A DNA stretch of 64,000 bases, from the NCBI GenBank assembly GCA_000818095.1, contig CP009416.1:1286501-1350500 (forward strand). Reading direction: 5' to 3'. Positions within the stretch are counted from its first letter, which is position 1, and the number at the start of each line of letters is the position of its first letter. Shown piece after piece: positions 9,222 through 19,586 of this stretch. This DNA is from Jeotgalibacillus malaysiensis (lineage in GTDB: Bacteria; Bacillota; Bacilli; Bacillales; Jeotgalibacillaceae). The notes below the pieces were generated by a model. The model was not told where the DNA came from. It saw only the letters and a program-made list of their open reading frames with translations, and made no database searches. Made by a program: the position numbers and the translations under genes.

Positions 9222-10231
9222 ATATGACAGAAACGCGCGAGACAGCCACTCAGCCGCCTAAAACTGAAAAAGAAGTACTGCTCGATATTCAAAACCTGAA
9301 AACGTACTATCCAATCAAAGGCGGGTTTCTGAAAAGAACAATCGGAAATGTTAAAGCCGTTGATGATATTAATATTCAGATTAAAAAAGGTGAAACAATG
9401 GGTCTCGTTGGAGAGTCTGGCTGCGGTAAATCTACAACCGGCCGCACAATCCTGAGACTGTTGACGCCAACATCCGGCAAAATTATTTTTGACGGAAAAG
9501 ACATTACAAAAATTAAAGGAAATGTCCTGAGAAAAGCCAGACAGGATTTCCAGATGGTGTTCCAGGATCCTTATGCATCGCTGAATCCTACACAAAGTGT
9601 TGGAGACATCGTATCAGAGCCGATCCGGAACTACCGCAAAGTCAGTAAGAAAGAATTAAAATCAGAAGTCATTGAACTGCTGAGACGCGTTGGGCTTCCA
9701 CCTGAAGCATATGACAAATATGCGCATGAATTCTCAGGCGGTCAGAGACAGCGTATCGGAATTGCAAGAGCGCTTGCACTGAAGCCAAAGCTGATCGTAG
9801 CCGATGAGCCGGTATCAGCACTTGACGTGTCTGTTCAGTCACAAGTACTGAATCTGCTGAAAGAGCTTCAGGATGAATTTGATTTAACCTACTTATTTAT
9901 TGCCCATGACCTTAGTGTTGTTAAACATATGAGTGACAGAATCGGGGTTATGTATCTTGGCAACATGGTTGAAGTAGCAGATAACAAGAGCTTATATGCT
10001 GAGCCGCTTCATCCATATACTCAGGCACTGATTTCAGCAATTCCGGAAACAGATCCTAAAAAACGTAAAGAAAGAATCGTTTTACAGGGTGACGTACCAT
10101 CTCCTGCAAATCCGCCGTCAGGCTGCCCGTTCCATACGCGCTGTCCAATGGCGAAAGCGGAGTGTGCTGAGATCAAGCCTACTTTAAAGGAGGTGAAACC
10201 TGGTCATCAAGTAGCGTGTATTCTTTACTAA
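9218..10231 (+). CDS. appF: oligopeptide ABC transporter ATP-binding protein AppF
   Basis: Second ATPase of the heterodimer that drives the AppBC channel. Walker [10 protein letters not shown], signature [14 protein letters not shown], Walker [24 protein letters not shown] switch region, and a C-terminal oligopeptide domain with [15 protein letters not shown]. 337 residues. The start overlaps the appD stop by four bases, which implies coupled translation. Confidence 0.9.
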   Translation: MNMTETRETATQPPKTEKEVLLDIQNLKTYYPIKGGFLKRTIGNVKAVDDINIQIKKGETMGLVGESGCGKSTTGRTILRLLTPTSGKIIFDGKDITKIKGNVLRKARQDFQMVFQDPYASLNPTQSVGDIVSEPIRNYRKVSKKELKSEVIELLRRVGLPPEAYDKYAHEFSGGQRQRIGIARALALKPKLIVADEPVSALDVSVQSQVLNLLKELQDEFDLTYLFIAHDLSVVKHMSDRIGVMYLGNMVEVADNKSLYAEPLHPYTQALISAIPETDPKKRKERIVLQGDVPSPANPPSGCPFHTRCPMAKAECAEIKPTLKEVKPGHQVACILY

Positions 10232-10259
10232 GAAATTAAACCAATTTGGGGGGAACAAA

Positions 10260-12008
10260 ATGAAAAAGAAGTCACTATTGCTGATGCTTACTCTTCTTCT
10301 TGTACTATCTGCATTCCTTGCAGCATGTAGTTCAGATGACAGTTCAAGCGAACCGGCAGAATCAGACAATAACACAGCAGAAGAAGGTTCAGACGAAGGT
10401 TCTGAAGATGAAGCAACTGGCGAAGCACAACCTGGGGGAACGCTTACATATGGTGTAGACTCTCCACCGGAAGGTCTTTTCAACTGGGCATTTTACGGTA
10501 TCGTAACTGATGCTGATATCCTTGCACTTTTCGATGAGAACCTGATCGAATTTGATGAGAACCTTGCACCACAGCCAAACATCGCAAGCTGGGAAACAGA
10601 AGATAACAAAACTTTCACATTCACTTTCGAGCAGGGAGTTATGTGGCATGATGGTGTTGAACTTACAGTAAATGACTGGGTTTTCGCACTAGAAACAATT
10701 GCACATCCGGACTATGATGGTCCTCGTTATGCAAACGTACAGACAATTGAAGGTGCTCCTGCATTCCGCGATGGCGAAGCAGACAGCATTTCTGGTATTA
10801 ACGTAGTTGACGATTACACAATCGAAATCACATTTGACGAAGCACGTGTTAACAACCTTGTTAACCTTTGGACTTACCCAATGAGCCGTGCGCAATTTGA
10901 AGGTATTCCTGTAGCTGAAATGTCAGCTTCTGAGCAAGTACGTACGAAGCCGGTTGGTCTTGGACCATTCAAGGTTGACAGCATTACTCCTGGTGAAGCT
11001 GTAATCATGACGAAGTTCGAAGACTACTGGAAAGGTGAGCCAATGCTTGACGGAATCAACGTTCAGGTTATTGACAACACAACTACAGTTGGAGCACTTG
11101 GAAATGGCGATATCGACATGATGTCACTACAGCCGGTAAACGCTGCTGAAGTTGAAGAACTTGATAATGTTGAAGTAGTAACTTACCCAGGTCTTTCTTA
11201 TTATTACATTGGTTTCAAGCTTGGAACATTCAATCCTGAAACAAATGAAATTGTTGAAGACAAAGATAAGTATGCAGATGTAAACCTGCGTAAAGCTATG
11301 GCACACGCAATTGACCGTGAATCTTGGATCGATGCATTCTTCTTCGGTTACGGTTCACCTGTAAACGGTCCTGTACCATCAAACCACTGGATCGCTGCAG
11401 ACCCATCTGACCTTGCAACTTACGAATATGATCCTGAAAAAGCAAAAGAACTTCTTGCTGAAGCTGGATACGAAGATACAAACGGTGACGGATTTGTTGA
11501 AGATCCAAACGGAGAAGAATTTACTGCTAAGTTCTCTCACTACGATACTGGTAACCCGACATTTGAAACGCGTGCTCAGGCAATCGTTCAGTTCTGGGAA
11601 GCAGTAGGAATCAAGACTGAGCTTGAAATGTCAGAAGTTAACCTTTACTACGATGACATTGAAAAAGATGCTGATTCAATTGAAACATTCTTCGGTGGCT
11701 GGGGAACTGGCGCTGACCCGGATCCAACTGCACTTTGGGGATCTGACCAGCTTTGGAACTACCCACGTTACAAGAACGAAGAGTCTGACAAGCTTCTTGC
11801 TGACGCTCTAGATATCGAAGTTGTTGGAGACGACCAGCAGGCTCGTAAAGACCTTTATGTTGAATGGCAGCAAATGGTAGCTGAAGATGTACCAATGATC
11901 TTCATCGCTGAGCTTGAAGAAATCGTAGCACTTAGCGACCGCGTTCAGGGTGTTGAATATGACGTATCTGGTCAGAACAGCCCACACGAATGGTCTATCG
12001 CTCAATAA
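10260..12008 (+). CDS. appA: oligopeptide-binding lipoprotein AppA
   Basis: Family 5 extracellular solute-binding protein that captures peptides for AppBCDF. A signal peptide ends in a lipobox, LSAFLAAC, so the mature protein is lipid-anchored at C22 or close to it. A low-complexity Ser/Glu/Asp linker follows (about 23-55), then the binding domain with GGTLTYGVDSPPEG and DGVELTVNDWVFALE. 582 residues, somewhat longer than B. subtilis AppA because of the acidic linker. A strong GGGGGG ribosome binding site precedes it. Acidic surface composition is consistent with salt adaptation, which is inference. Confidence 0.9.
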   Translation: MKKKSLLLMLTLLLVLSAFLAACSSDDSSSEPAESDNNTAEEGSDEGSEDEATGEAQPGGTLTYGVDSPPEGLFNWAFYGIVTDADILALFDENLIEFDENLAPQPNIASWETEDNKTFTFTFEQGVMWHDGVELTVNDWVFALETIAHPDYDGPRYANVQTIEGAPAFRDGEADSISGINVVDDYTIEITFDEARVNNLVNLWTYPMSRAQFEGIPVAEMSASEQVRTKPVGLGPFKVDSITPGEAVIMTKFEDYWKGEPMLDGINVQVIDNTTTVGALGNGDIDMMSLQPVNAAEVEELDNVEVVTYPGLSYYYIGFKLGTFNPETNEIVEDKDKYADVNLRKAMAHAIDRESWIDAFFFGYGSPVNGPVPSNHWIAADPSDLATYEYDPEKAKELLAEAGYEDTNGDGFVEDPNGEEFTAKFSHYDTGNPTFETRAQAIVQFWEAVGIKTELEMSEVNLYYDDIEKDADSIETFFGGWGTGADPDPTALWGSDQLWNYPRYKNEESDKLLADALDIEVVGDDQQARKDLYVEWQQMVAEDVPMIFIAELEEIVALSDRVQGVEYDVSGQNSPHEWSIAQ

Positions 12009-12042
12009 TAATTTGCAGTAAAGTTAGATAAGGAGAGTATCT

Positions 12043-13008
12043 ATGTTAAAGTATACAATTCGCCGTATTCTCGGCATGATTCCAATGCTTCTCCTTATCT
12101 CCTTCGTAGTGTTTCTCCTGGCGAAAGCAATGCCAGGAGATTCGCTAAGCGGGGAGATTGATCCGAACAACACAGACCCACAGTACATAGAAGAAATGCG
12201 TGAACGACTCGGTTATAACGATCCGATTCCGGTACAGTATTTCAGATGGGTTGGCGGATTTTTAGAAGGTGATTTTGGAAAATCAACACGATATAAAGTA
12301 CCTGTAGCCGACTTAGTAGCAGAAAGACTTCCTAACACGATATTCTTAGGTGTTTCATCACTTGTAATTACGTATATTTTAGCCTTTGCAATGGGGATAT
12401 ATGCAGGAAGAAAACCTTATACGTTTGGTGATAATTTAATCGGTGGACTTAACTATCTTGGCCTGGCCATACCATCATTTATTGCCGCTGTATTTGCTAT
12501 TTATTTCTTCTCCTTTAACCTTGGCTGGATCCCTTATTCAGGCTCAGTAGATCCAACCCTGCAGCCCGGTACCTTTGATTACTGGTTAAGCCGTCTTCAT
12601 CACGTAATTATGCCGGCAATCGTTTTAGGAGCATTGGCAACTGCAAGTTATACGCAGTTTTTACGAAATGACATTATTGAAAACAGCAGAAAAGACTTTG
12701 TGCGTACAGCGCGTGCAAAAGGAACACCAACATCAAAGATATATAATGTTCATATCATGCGTAACTCAATTATCCCGCTTATTACATTTCTTGGCTTTGA
12801 TATCGCAACACTCATCAGTGGTGCAATTATTACGGAGACAATCTTTACTTATCCGGGTATCGGTCAGCTGTTCTTAAACTCAGTTACCAACCGCGATTAT
12901 CCAACACTGATGATTATTACAATGATGCTTTCAGCACTGACGCTAATCGGGAATCTGATTGCTGATATTTTGTATGGTGTTGTTGATCCAAGAATCCGTC
13001 TGGATTGA
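12043..13008 (+). CDS. appB: oligopeptide ABC transporter permease AppB
   Basis: Inner-membrane channel subunit with about six transmembrane helices. The N-terminal IRRILGMIPMLLLISFVVFLL is the usual first helix and the EAA loop appears as RTARAKGTPTSKIYNVHIMRN (about 222-242), which docks on the ATPases. 321 residues, typical of OppB/DppB-type permeases. Confidence 0.9.
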   Translation: MLKYTIRRILGMIPMLLLISFVVFLLAKAMPGDSLSGEIDPNNTDPQYIEEMRERLGYNDPIPVQYFRWVGGFLEGDFGKSTRYKVPVADLVAERLPNTIFLGVSSLVITYILAFAMGIYAGRKPYTFGDNLIGGLNYLGLAIPSFIAAVFAIYFFSFNLGWIPYSGSVDPTLQPGTFDYWLSRLHHVIMPAIVLGALATASYTQFLRNDIIENSRKDFVRTARAKGTPTSKIYNVHIMRNSIIPLITFLGFDIATLISGAIITETIFTYPGIGQLFLNSVTNRDYPTLMIITMMLSALTLIGNLIADILYGVVDPRIRLD

Positions 13009-13026
13009 TGAAGGAGGAATTATTCA

Positions 13027-13932
13027 ATGGTTAATGTAACCGCAGATTCAAATAAGTCACAGGAAAAAACCATTAATATGTCTCCTTGGGCAATCGCCAG
13101 ACGTAAGTTTTTGAGGAACAAACTTGCTATGACCAGCAGTTTTTTCCTGTTGACAGTAATTATCGTTTCATTTTTAGCACCATATGTTACAACTGCTGAT
13201 ATTTCAAAAGTTAATATCATGCAGATGACACTTGAACCGAGCAGTGAGCATTGGCTTGGTACAGATAAATCAGGACGTGACGTCTTTACACGCCTATTAT
13301 ACGGCGGACGTGTCTCACTGATCGTTGGTATGTCTTGTACACTGCTAGTTGTATTGTTCGGAACAATTGTAGGATCGATCGCAGGGTTTTATGGCGGGTT
13401 TGTTGATTCAGCGCTTATGCGTTTCACTGACTTTGTTCTTAACTTCCCATTCCTTGTATTCGTTATTGTACTTGGTGCGATCTTCCGTGAATATGTGGAT
13501 GGTCTGACAATCCTGATTGTTGTAATCAGTATACTCAGCTGGGGAGGCGTGGCCCGTATCGTAAGAAGTAAAATTCTTGCTGAGAAGGAAAACGAATATA
13601 TACTTGCTGCAGTATCGATCGGTTGTAAGCCATCAAAAGTGATTATTAAACATTTGTTACCTAACGTATTATCTACCATCATCGTTCAATCAACGATTCT
13701 ATTTGCAACATTGATCGTTGCTGAATCAGGTCTTAGTTATCTGGGATTTGGTGTACCGGCAACAATCCCGAGCTGGGGCAACATGCTTTCTGCTTCTCAG
13801 GAATCAGATGTTCTTGCAAATAAGCCGTGGATCTGGATGCCACCGGCGATTATCCTGACAGTAACGATTCTTTCAATTAACTTTATCGGTGAAGGACTGA
13901 AGGATGCATTTAACCCTAAGTCTCAACGGTAA
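13027..13932 (+). CDS. appC: oligopeptide ABC transporter permease AppC
   Basis: Second channel subunit, OppC/DppC type, 301 residues. The N-terminal OppC domain is visible as SPWAIARRKFLRNKLAM before the first helix; HWLGTDKSGRDVFTRLLYG is the classical OppC signature; the EAA-like loop is around YILAAVSIGCKPSKVIIKH. AAGGAGG precedes the ATG. Last gene of the operon, followed by a terminator. Confidence 0.9.
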   Translation: MVNVTADSNKSQEKTINMSPWAIARRKFLRNKLAMTSSFFLLTVIIVSFLAPYVTTADISKVNIMQMTLEPSSEHWLGTDKSGRDVFTRLLYGGRVSLIVGMSCTLLVVLFGTIVGSIAGFYGGFVDSALMRFTDFVLNFPFLVFVIVLGAIFREYVDGLTILIVVISILSWGGVARIVRSKILAEKENEYILAAVSIGCKPSKVIIKHLLPNVLSTIIVQSTILFATLIVAESGLSYLGFGVPATIPSWGNMLSASQESDVLANKPWIWMPPAIILTVTILSINFIGEGLKDAFNPKSQR

Positions 13933-13939
13933 ATAACTA

Positions 13940-13967
13940 AGCACTCCTCTTAGAAGGGGTGCTTTTT
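13940..13967 (+). terminator. terminator of the app operon
   Basis: AGCACTCC, short loop, GGGGTGCT, then TTTTT. Confidence 0.8.
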
Positions 13968-14022
13968 CATTTCTTGGGAAATGATCGCTCCATACGCTGC
14001 ATATGATGACTATGGGGTGTTT

Positions 14023-14238
14023 ATGTTGATCAGACTTCTTTTATACATAACAGGTTTTATTTTACTCAGCTCAGGTTTTTTGCATAGTATGATTTTTTTG
14101 AATTTGATTCCTTCGGGTAACTCTACAATAGAATACATAACCTATTTGTTCAGCCACAGCGAGACGTATGGCATTCCGGCAGGAGCATTATTAATCCATC
14201 TGTCGACATTAAAAAAGTCCGGCAGCAGCCGGACTTAA
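14023..14238 (+). CDS. small membrane protein of unknown function
   Basis: Frame of 71 codons from the ATG at 14023, which follows GGGGTG at 14014-14019; the frame is also open from 13981. Two hydrophobic helices: LIRLLLYITGFILLSSGFL and a second around residues 44-55. I do not recognise a family; B. subtilis has yjbA here, which this is not. Its last codons (KKSGSSRT) lie inside the inverted repeat that terminates trpS on the other strand, so the gene runs through the trpS terminator. It could be spurious. Confidence 0.4.
   Translation: MLIRLLLYITGFILLSSGFLHSMIFLNLIPSGNSTIEYITYLFSHSETYGIPAGALLIHLSTLKKSGSSRT
14210..14236 (-). terminator. terminator of trpS
   Basis: On the minus strand AAGTCCGG, loop CTGCTG, CCGGACTT followed by TTTTTT. 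Confidence 0.85.
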
Positions 14239-14240
14239 GA

Positions 14241-15526
<1,286 letters not shown>

Positions 15527-15530
15527 TCTT

Positions 15531-15560
15531 ATTATAAGCCAGACTGTAAATAGGAATCAA
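15531..15560 (-). promoter_or_regulatory. promoter of the trpS T-box transcript
   Basis: On the minus strand TTGATT (15555-15560), 18-base spacer, TATAAT (15531-15536), placed just before the start of the T-box stem I. Confidence 0.7.
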
Positions 15561-15635
15561 TGATTTTTCAACAGTTTATGAGATGACTTTATTAGTTCCT
15601 AAGTAAAGTTATAATTACTTGCGATCATTTAGTCA

Positions 15636-15690
15636 TTGGCTGTTGGTTACAGCAGGAGTGGGACGCTTGTTGCAGTCAGCAGCTATCTTT
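15636..15690. repeat. decayed remnant of the type I dispersed repeat
   Basis: GGCTGTTGGTTACAGC followed by GGGACGCTT resembles the left end of the copy at 4938-5111 (GGCTGTTAATTGCAGC then GGGACGCTT). The rest is not recognisable. Confidence 0.4.
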
Positions 15691-15826
15691 AGCAGAGCCA
15701 CCAAAAAAATAAAAATATGGCATTTCAGAAATTATTAACAAAATAATTCAATATGACGTTTCTTTTACGATTGTTACTTGTTAGAATTATAAGGTACATA
15801 AAAATGAGTTGGTAGGAGAGGTAAAC

Positions 15827-17020
15827 GTGTCATTGAAATACATCGCAACTTCTGCAAGCGCTGCAATTTTAGCTTTTACAGTTTTTAGCACTGACGCAAA
15901 TGCAGAAACACAACATGAAGAACATCAGATCAGAGAAATGATTGAAATGCAAAAAGGATTCCCGGACTCTATGCCAAGGTTTGTTTACGACTCAGGATTA
16001 TCATTTGAATATCCCGATGCTGTAAGAGGGATATATGTAACCGGTCATTCTGCCGGTGGAGAAAGATTCGAAACGCTTTTAGACTTGATGGACAATACAG
16101 ACTTAAATGCAATGGTCGTTGACGTGAAAGAGGATCATGGTTATCTGACATATAAGCCTGAAGAAGACTCACCTTTTTCAGATATTGGACAGCCATACAT
16201 AAAAGATATGCGTGAAATGCTTGAAACTCTTGAAGAGCATGAAGTATATCCGATTGCACGCGTCGTTGTTTTCAAAGATTCTGTATTAGCGGAAAAGAGA
16301 CCGGATCTGTCATTTCAGGAAAATGGACAGGTTTGGGCTAATGGACGGGGAGAATCATTTGTAAATCCGTTTATGAAAGAAGTATGGGATTATAACGTAG
16401 ATATTGCGATTGAAGCTGCGAAAATGGGCTTTAAAGAAATTCAGTTTGACTATGTAAGATTCCCTGAAGGGTTCGAGACTCGCGATGATCTCCTCGAGTA
16501 TGGCACAGGTGATTATGCTGATGATGGCAGCGATGACACAAATGAGCGTGTAGATGCTGTAACAGACTTTGTTGAATACGCTTCAGATCAGCTTAAACCT
16601 TATGATGTGGATGTTTCAGTTGATATCTTCGGCTACTCAGCTACATTACCTGAAGCGCCGGGAATCGGTCAGAACTTTAACCGTATTTCTGAGCATGTAG
16701 ATGTGATTTCATCCATGATCTATCCAAGTCACTGGACTTCATATTTCGGGATTGAAAAGCCGGACCTTGAGCCGTATAATCTGATTGCAGAATACGCAAA
16801 AGTTGAAAATGCAAAGCTTGGAGAGCTGGAGAATCCCCCAGTTTCAAGACCATGGATTCAGGACTTTACTGCATCCTATCTTGGTGCAGGCAACTACCTG
16901 GTTTACGGACCAAATGAAGTAAAAGCACAAATTGACGCACTTTATGACAATGGTATTAATGAATTCCTACTGTGGAATGCAGGAAACACATACACAGGTG
17001 GAGTGGATTACCTGCCTTAA
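15827..17020 (+). CDS. secreted putative glycoside hydrolase (DUF4015 family)
   Basis: 397 residues from a GTG preceded by TAGGAGAGG; an in-frame TTG at 15809 lies before that site and is unlikely. A signal peptide is seen (YIATSASAAILAFTVFSTDANA, cleavage after ANA). The body matches the DUF4015 TIM-barrel family: RGIYVTGHSAGG, NAMVVDVKEDHGYLTY, IARVVVFKD, and GFKEIQFDYVRFPEG, where Asp and Glu at strand ends would be catalytic candidates. It probably acts on a cell-wall or extracellular polysaccharide; the substrate is unknown. Monocistronic. Confidence 0.8.
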   Translation: MSLKYIATSASAAILAFTVFSTDANAETQHEEHQIREMIEMQKGFPDSMPRFVYDSGLSFEYPDAVRGIYVTGHSAGGERFETLLDLMDNTDLNAMVVDVKEDHGYLTYKPEEDSPFSDIGQPYIKDMREMLETLEEHEVYPIARVVVFKDSVLAEKRPDLSFQENGQVWANGRGESFVNPFMKEVWDYNVDIAIEAAKMGFKEIQFDYVRFPEGFETRDDLLEYGTGDYADDGSDDTNERVDAVTDFVEYASDQLKPYDVDVSVDIFGYSATLPEAPGIGQNFNRISEHVDVISSMIYPSHWTSYFGIEKPDLEPYNLIAEYAKVENAKLGELENPPVSRPWIQDFTASYLGAGNYLVYGPNEVKAQIDALYDNGINEFLLWNAGNTYTGGVDYLP

Positions 17021-17040
17021 CATCTAAGACAAGCAACAGG

Positions 17041-17072
17041 AAGCCGGCACGTTTACTTTGTGCCGGCTTTTT
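17041..17072 (+). terminator. terminator of the DUF4015 gene
   Basis: AGCCGGCAC, loop, GTGCCGGCT, then TTTTT. Confidence 0.85.
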
Positions 17073-17251
17073 ATATTCAGCTGTGTTAAGTACTTAAATT
17101 GTTCTGGCGCAGCCTGCTTTAGCACAGCAAAAAATTTTAAGAGTAATTGGTTTAAAACTGAATAATGAGGGTAAAATAAAAAAGTTATAACCCTCATTTA
17201 TCACCTCACAATATCCAGTTTTTAATCTTCAATATCGAAAGGGGACCTACT

Positions 17252-17824
17252 ATGCACTGGTATGAAAAATTAAAAGATTACTTCCCGGTGGAAGAAATGA
17301 AATCGCGAGAACATATGGAAACGCTTTTAAAAGAGAGAAGCGATATTTATCATAAAGATGAAAGTGATAAGCATGTACTCATGTATGTGGAAACAAAAGA
17401 GTTTATTTTTATCGACTACCTTTTTGTCTCAGGAGCGGCCAGAGGGGAAGGTCTTGGTGGGAAACTGATTCAGAAGCTGAAGGATAAAAATAAGCCGATC
17501 ATTCTTGAAGTTGAACCGGTGGACTATGAAGACACTGATACAGAAAAGCGTCTGCGTTTTTACAAGCGTGCAGGTTTTCAGCATGCAACTTCAATCGGCT
17601 ACAACCGCCGTTCCCTTGCGACAAATGAAGTGAATACAATGGAGATTCTTTATTGGGCTCCCGGTGAAGAAAGTGAAGAAGTAATTTATGAAGCAATGAA
17701 AAAAACATATGAAGATATTCACACTTACAAGGACAAAACTTTTTACGGCGATGAATATGAGCCTGTAGATCAGGTGCTGAAAAAAGACCGTGAAAACGCA
17801 GAAGATGTACTGAAAGAAATTTGA
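17252..17824 (+). CDS. yjbC: GNAT family acetyltransferase (YjbC)
   Basis: 190 residues. The acetyl-CoA pocket is FIDYLFVSGAARGEGLGGKL (about 51-70), with the family R-x-x-G-x-G pattern as RGEGLG, followed by FYKRAGF. The long acidic C-terminal tail is typical of YjbC. In B. subtilis yjbC lies upstream of spx and can be co-transcribed with it; here about 270 bases separate them and there is no strong terminator between them. Substrate unknown. The upstream ATGAGGGT/ACCCTCAT pair (17164-17201) with a long loop may be a weak hairpin. Confidence 0.85.
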   Translation: MHWYEKLKDYFPVEEMKSREHMETLLKERSDIYHKDESDKHVLMYVETKEFIFIDYLFVSGAARGEGLGGKLIQKLKDKNKPIILEVEPVDYEDTDTEKRLRFYKRAGFQHATSIGYNRRSLATNEVNTMEILYWAPGEESEEVIYEAMKKTYEDIHTYKDKTFYGDEYEPVDQVLKKDRENAEDVLKEI

Positions 17825-18097
17825 GATTTTCAATTAATCAATTTTAAATGAGAATGGGTAGAACGAATTGCTTAACAGATGTTTAACTTGTTGATATACG
17901 GGAATAGCTATATTAAGGTTGTAATTTAGAAGGCTTCATCACATTTATATGACAATTTCGTTAAGAGTCTATTCAAAACTTACTTATTTGTGTATAATGA
18001 ATTCAAGATATCTTTTTAAAACGATTTTAATCTAGGAATGAATCGTTTAAGATATTGCAGGATAAAATTTTTAAATTTGAGGGAGTGTGAATGGTTC

Positions 18098-18493
18098 ATG
18101 GTAACGTTGTTCACTTCACCTAGCTGTACATCATGCAGGAAAGCTAAAGCCTGGTTGGAAGAACATGAGATTCCATATACAGAAAGAAATATCTTCTCTG
18201 AACCGTTAAGTATTGAGGAAATCAAAGAAGTGCTTCGAATGACTGAAGATGGAACTGATGAGATCATCTCTACAAGATCTAAAATCTTTCAAAAGCTGAA
18301 TGTCGATTTAGAATCTCTGCCACTGCAGGATCTATTCGAACTGATCCAGGAAAACCCGGGATTACTTAGACGTCCGATTATTATGGATGAAAAGCGTCTT
18401 CAGGTTGGTTACAACGAAGATGAAATCCGCAGATTCCTGCCAAGAAAAGTACGTACATTCCAGCTGCTTGAAGCGCAAAAAATGGTAAATTAA
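18098..18493 (+). CDS. spx: transcriptional regulator Spx
   Basis: Redox-sensing RNA polymerase-binding regulator of the ArsC fold that activates thiol-stress genes and is degraded by ClpXP with SpxH. 131 residues, near-identical in pattern to B. subtilis Spx: CTSC redox pair at residues 10-13, [40 protein letters not shown]. The start ATG is 12 bases from the GGGAG site; a second, out-of-frame ATG at 18091 lies at the ideal distance and opens a 10-codon frame that ends inside spx. The adaptor gene spxH is 5 kb downstream. Confidence 0.96.
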   Translation: MVTLFTSPSCTSCRKAKAWLEEHEIPYTERNIFSEPLSIEEIKEVLRMTEDGTDEIISTRSKIFQKLNVDLESLPLQDLFELIQENPGLLRRPIIMDEKRLQVGYNEDEIRRFLPRKVRTFQLLEAQKMVN

Positions 18494-18512
18494 TTTTAGT
18501 TATAACTTATAA

Positions 18513-18552
18513 AAAAGACTTGTCTTATTCCCGCAATAGGACAAGTCTTTTT
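18513..18552 (+). terminator. terminator of spx
   Basis: AAGACTTGTC, 14-base loop, GGACAAGTCTT, then TTTT. Confidence 0.8.
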
Positions 18553-18855
18553 GTATAAATAAAGTGTTATTTGATTGCTGTACAGTTCCTTAAAAAGCTG
18601 ACTGATCCAGGTGATAAGTAAGCGGTTTAAAGTTTACACTTCTATAAGCTTCACTGCTTGAAATAATTGACGGAATAGTCTACACTCAAGTGACAATCCT
18701 TATAATAATTAGACGCCATATAATTTCCCTTTATGGCAGAATTATCATACAATATAAGAGTAGAAAGATCACCCTATTCTTTGAGTGCGATTGTATTACC
18801 TATGACTAGGGGGGAGATTCCCTTCATCCAACACATAGGAAGGGAGAGTTGAAAG
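18553..18855. other. intergenic stretch before mecA
   Basis: About 300 bases; yjbE, which separates spx from mecA in B. subtilis, is absent. CCTATG (18799) and CATAGG (18834) could pair around a purine-rich loop containing AGGGGGGAG, just ahead of the mecA ribosome binding site. Confidence 0.4.
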
Positions 18856-19512
18856 ATGGAAATTGAACGCATTAATGATCATACTGTAAAGTTTTATATT
18901 TCTTACGGAGATATAGAAGACAGAGGATTTGACAGAGAAGAAATTTGGTATAACCGTGATAAAAGTGAAGAGCTCTTCTGGGAAATGATGGATGAGGTTC
19001 ATCAGGAAGAAGACTTTACTGTAGAAGGACCGCTATGGATTCAAGTGCAGGCGCTTGAAAAAGGCCTTGAAATCCTTGTAACGAAAGCACAGGTTACAAA
19101 GGATGGCCAAAAGTTCGAATTGCCGATGCAGGATGATAAAAACGGTACAGGACTTTCCAATCAGATTGAGGATTATCTTGATCAGCATTTTGATATGGAA
19201 GATGAACAGCAGGAAGAGTTGGAAATGAAGCTTGTCATGCGTTTCCAGGACTTTGAGGACGTCATTTCGCTGTCAAAAAGATTCGAAACAGAAGACCGTT
19301 TAACAACAAAGTTATTCTCTTATGAAAACCACTACTTTATGTATATTGAATTTCCTGAAAACCAATTCGAAGAAGATGATTTTGAAAACATCTCAAGTCT
19401 TTTATACGAATATGGTAAAGAAACTAACGTGACTGTTCACCGTCTGGAAGAATACGGTAAAGTGATCATGAAGGATCAGGTATTTAAACAAATCGTTGAA
19501 TATTTCAGCTAA
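18856..19512 (+). CDS. mecA: adaptor protein MecA
   Basis: Adaptor that delivers ComK and other substrates to ClpCP and helps ClpC hexamerise. N-terminal substrate-binding part begins MEIERINDHTVKFYISYGDIEDRGF; an acidic linker (about 95-125) separates it from the C-terminal ClpC-binding domain, with FSYENHYFMYIEFP and LYEYGKE typical of the family. 218 residues, full length. Strong site AGGAAGGGAGAG. Followed by coiA, as in B. subtilis. Confidence 0.95.
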   Translation: MEIERINDHTVKFYISYGDIEDRGFDREEIWYNRDKSEELFWEMMDEVHQEEDFTVEGPLWIQVQALEKGLEILVTKAQVTKDGQKFELPMQDDKNGTGLSNQIEDYLDQHFDMEDEQQEELEMKLVMRFQDFEDVISLSKRFETEDRLTTKLFSYENHYFMYIEFPENQFEEDDFENISSLLYEYGKETNVTVHRLEEYGKVIMKDQVFKQIVEYFS

Positions 19513-19520
19513 GAGTTCTA

Positions 19521-19561
19521 CTGTACTGTCTGCTTTACTTAAAGCGGCAGTACAGTTTTTT
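19521..19561 (+). terminator. terminator between mecA and coiA
   Basis: CTGTACTG...GCTTT pairs with AAAGC...CAGTACAG and is followed by TTTTTT. Confidence 0.75.
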
Positions 19562-19586
19562 AATATGAGATTAAAGGAGAGAACCT

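Noticed and set aside
18802-18852. Possible 16-residue leader peptide ending just before mecA
   Set aside because: No ribosome binding site before its ATG; the frame is short enough to be chance.
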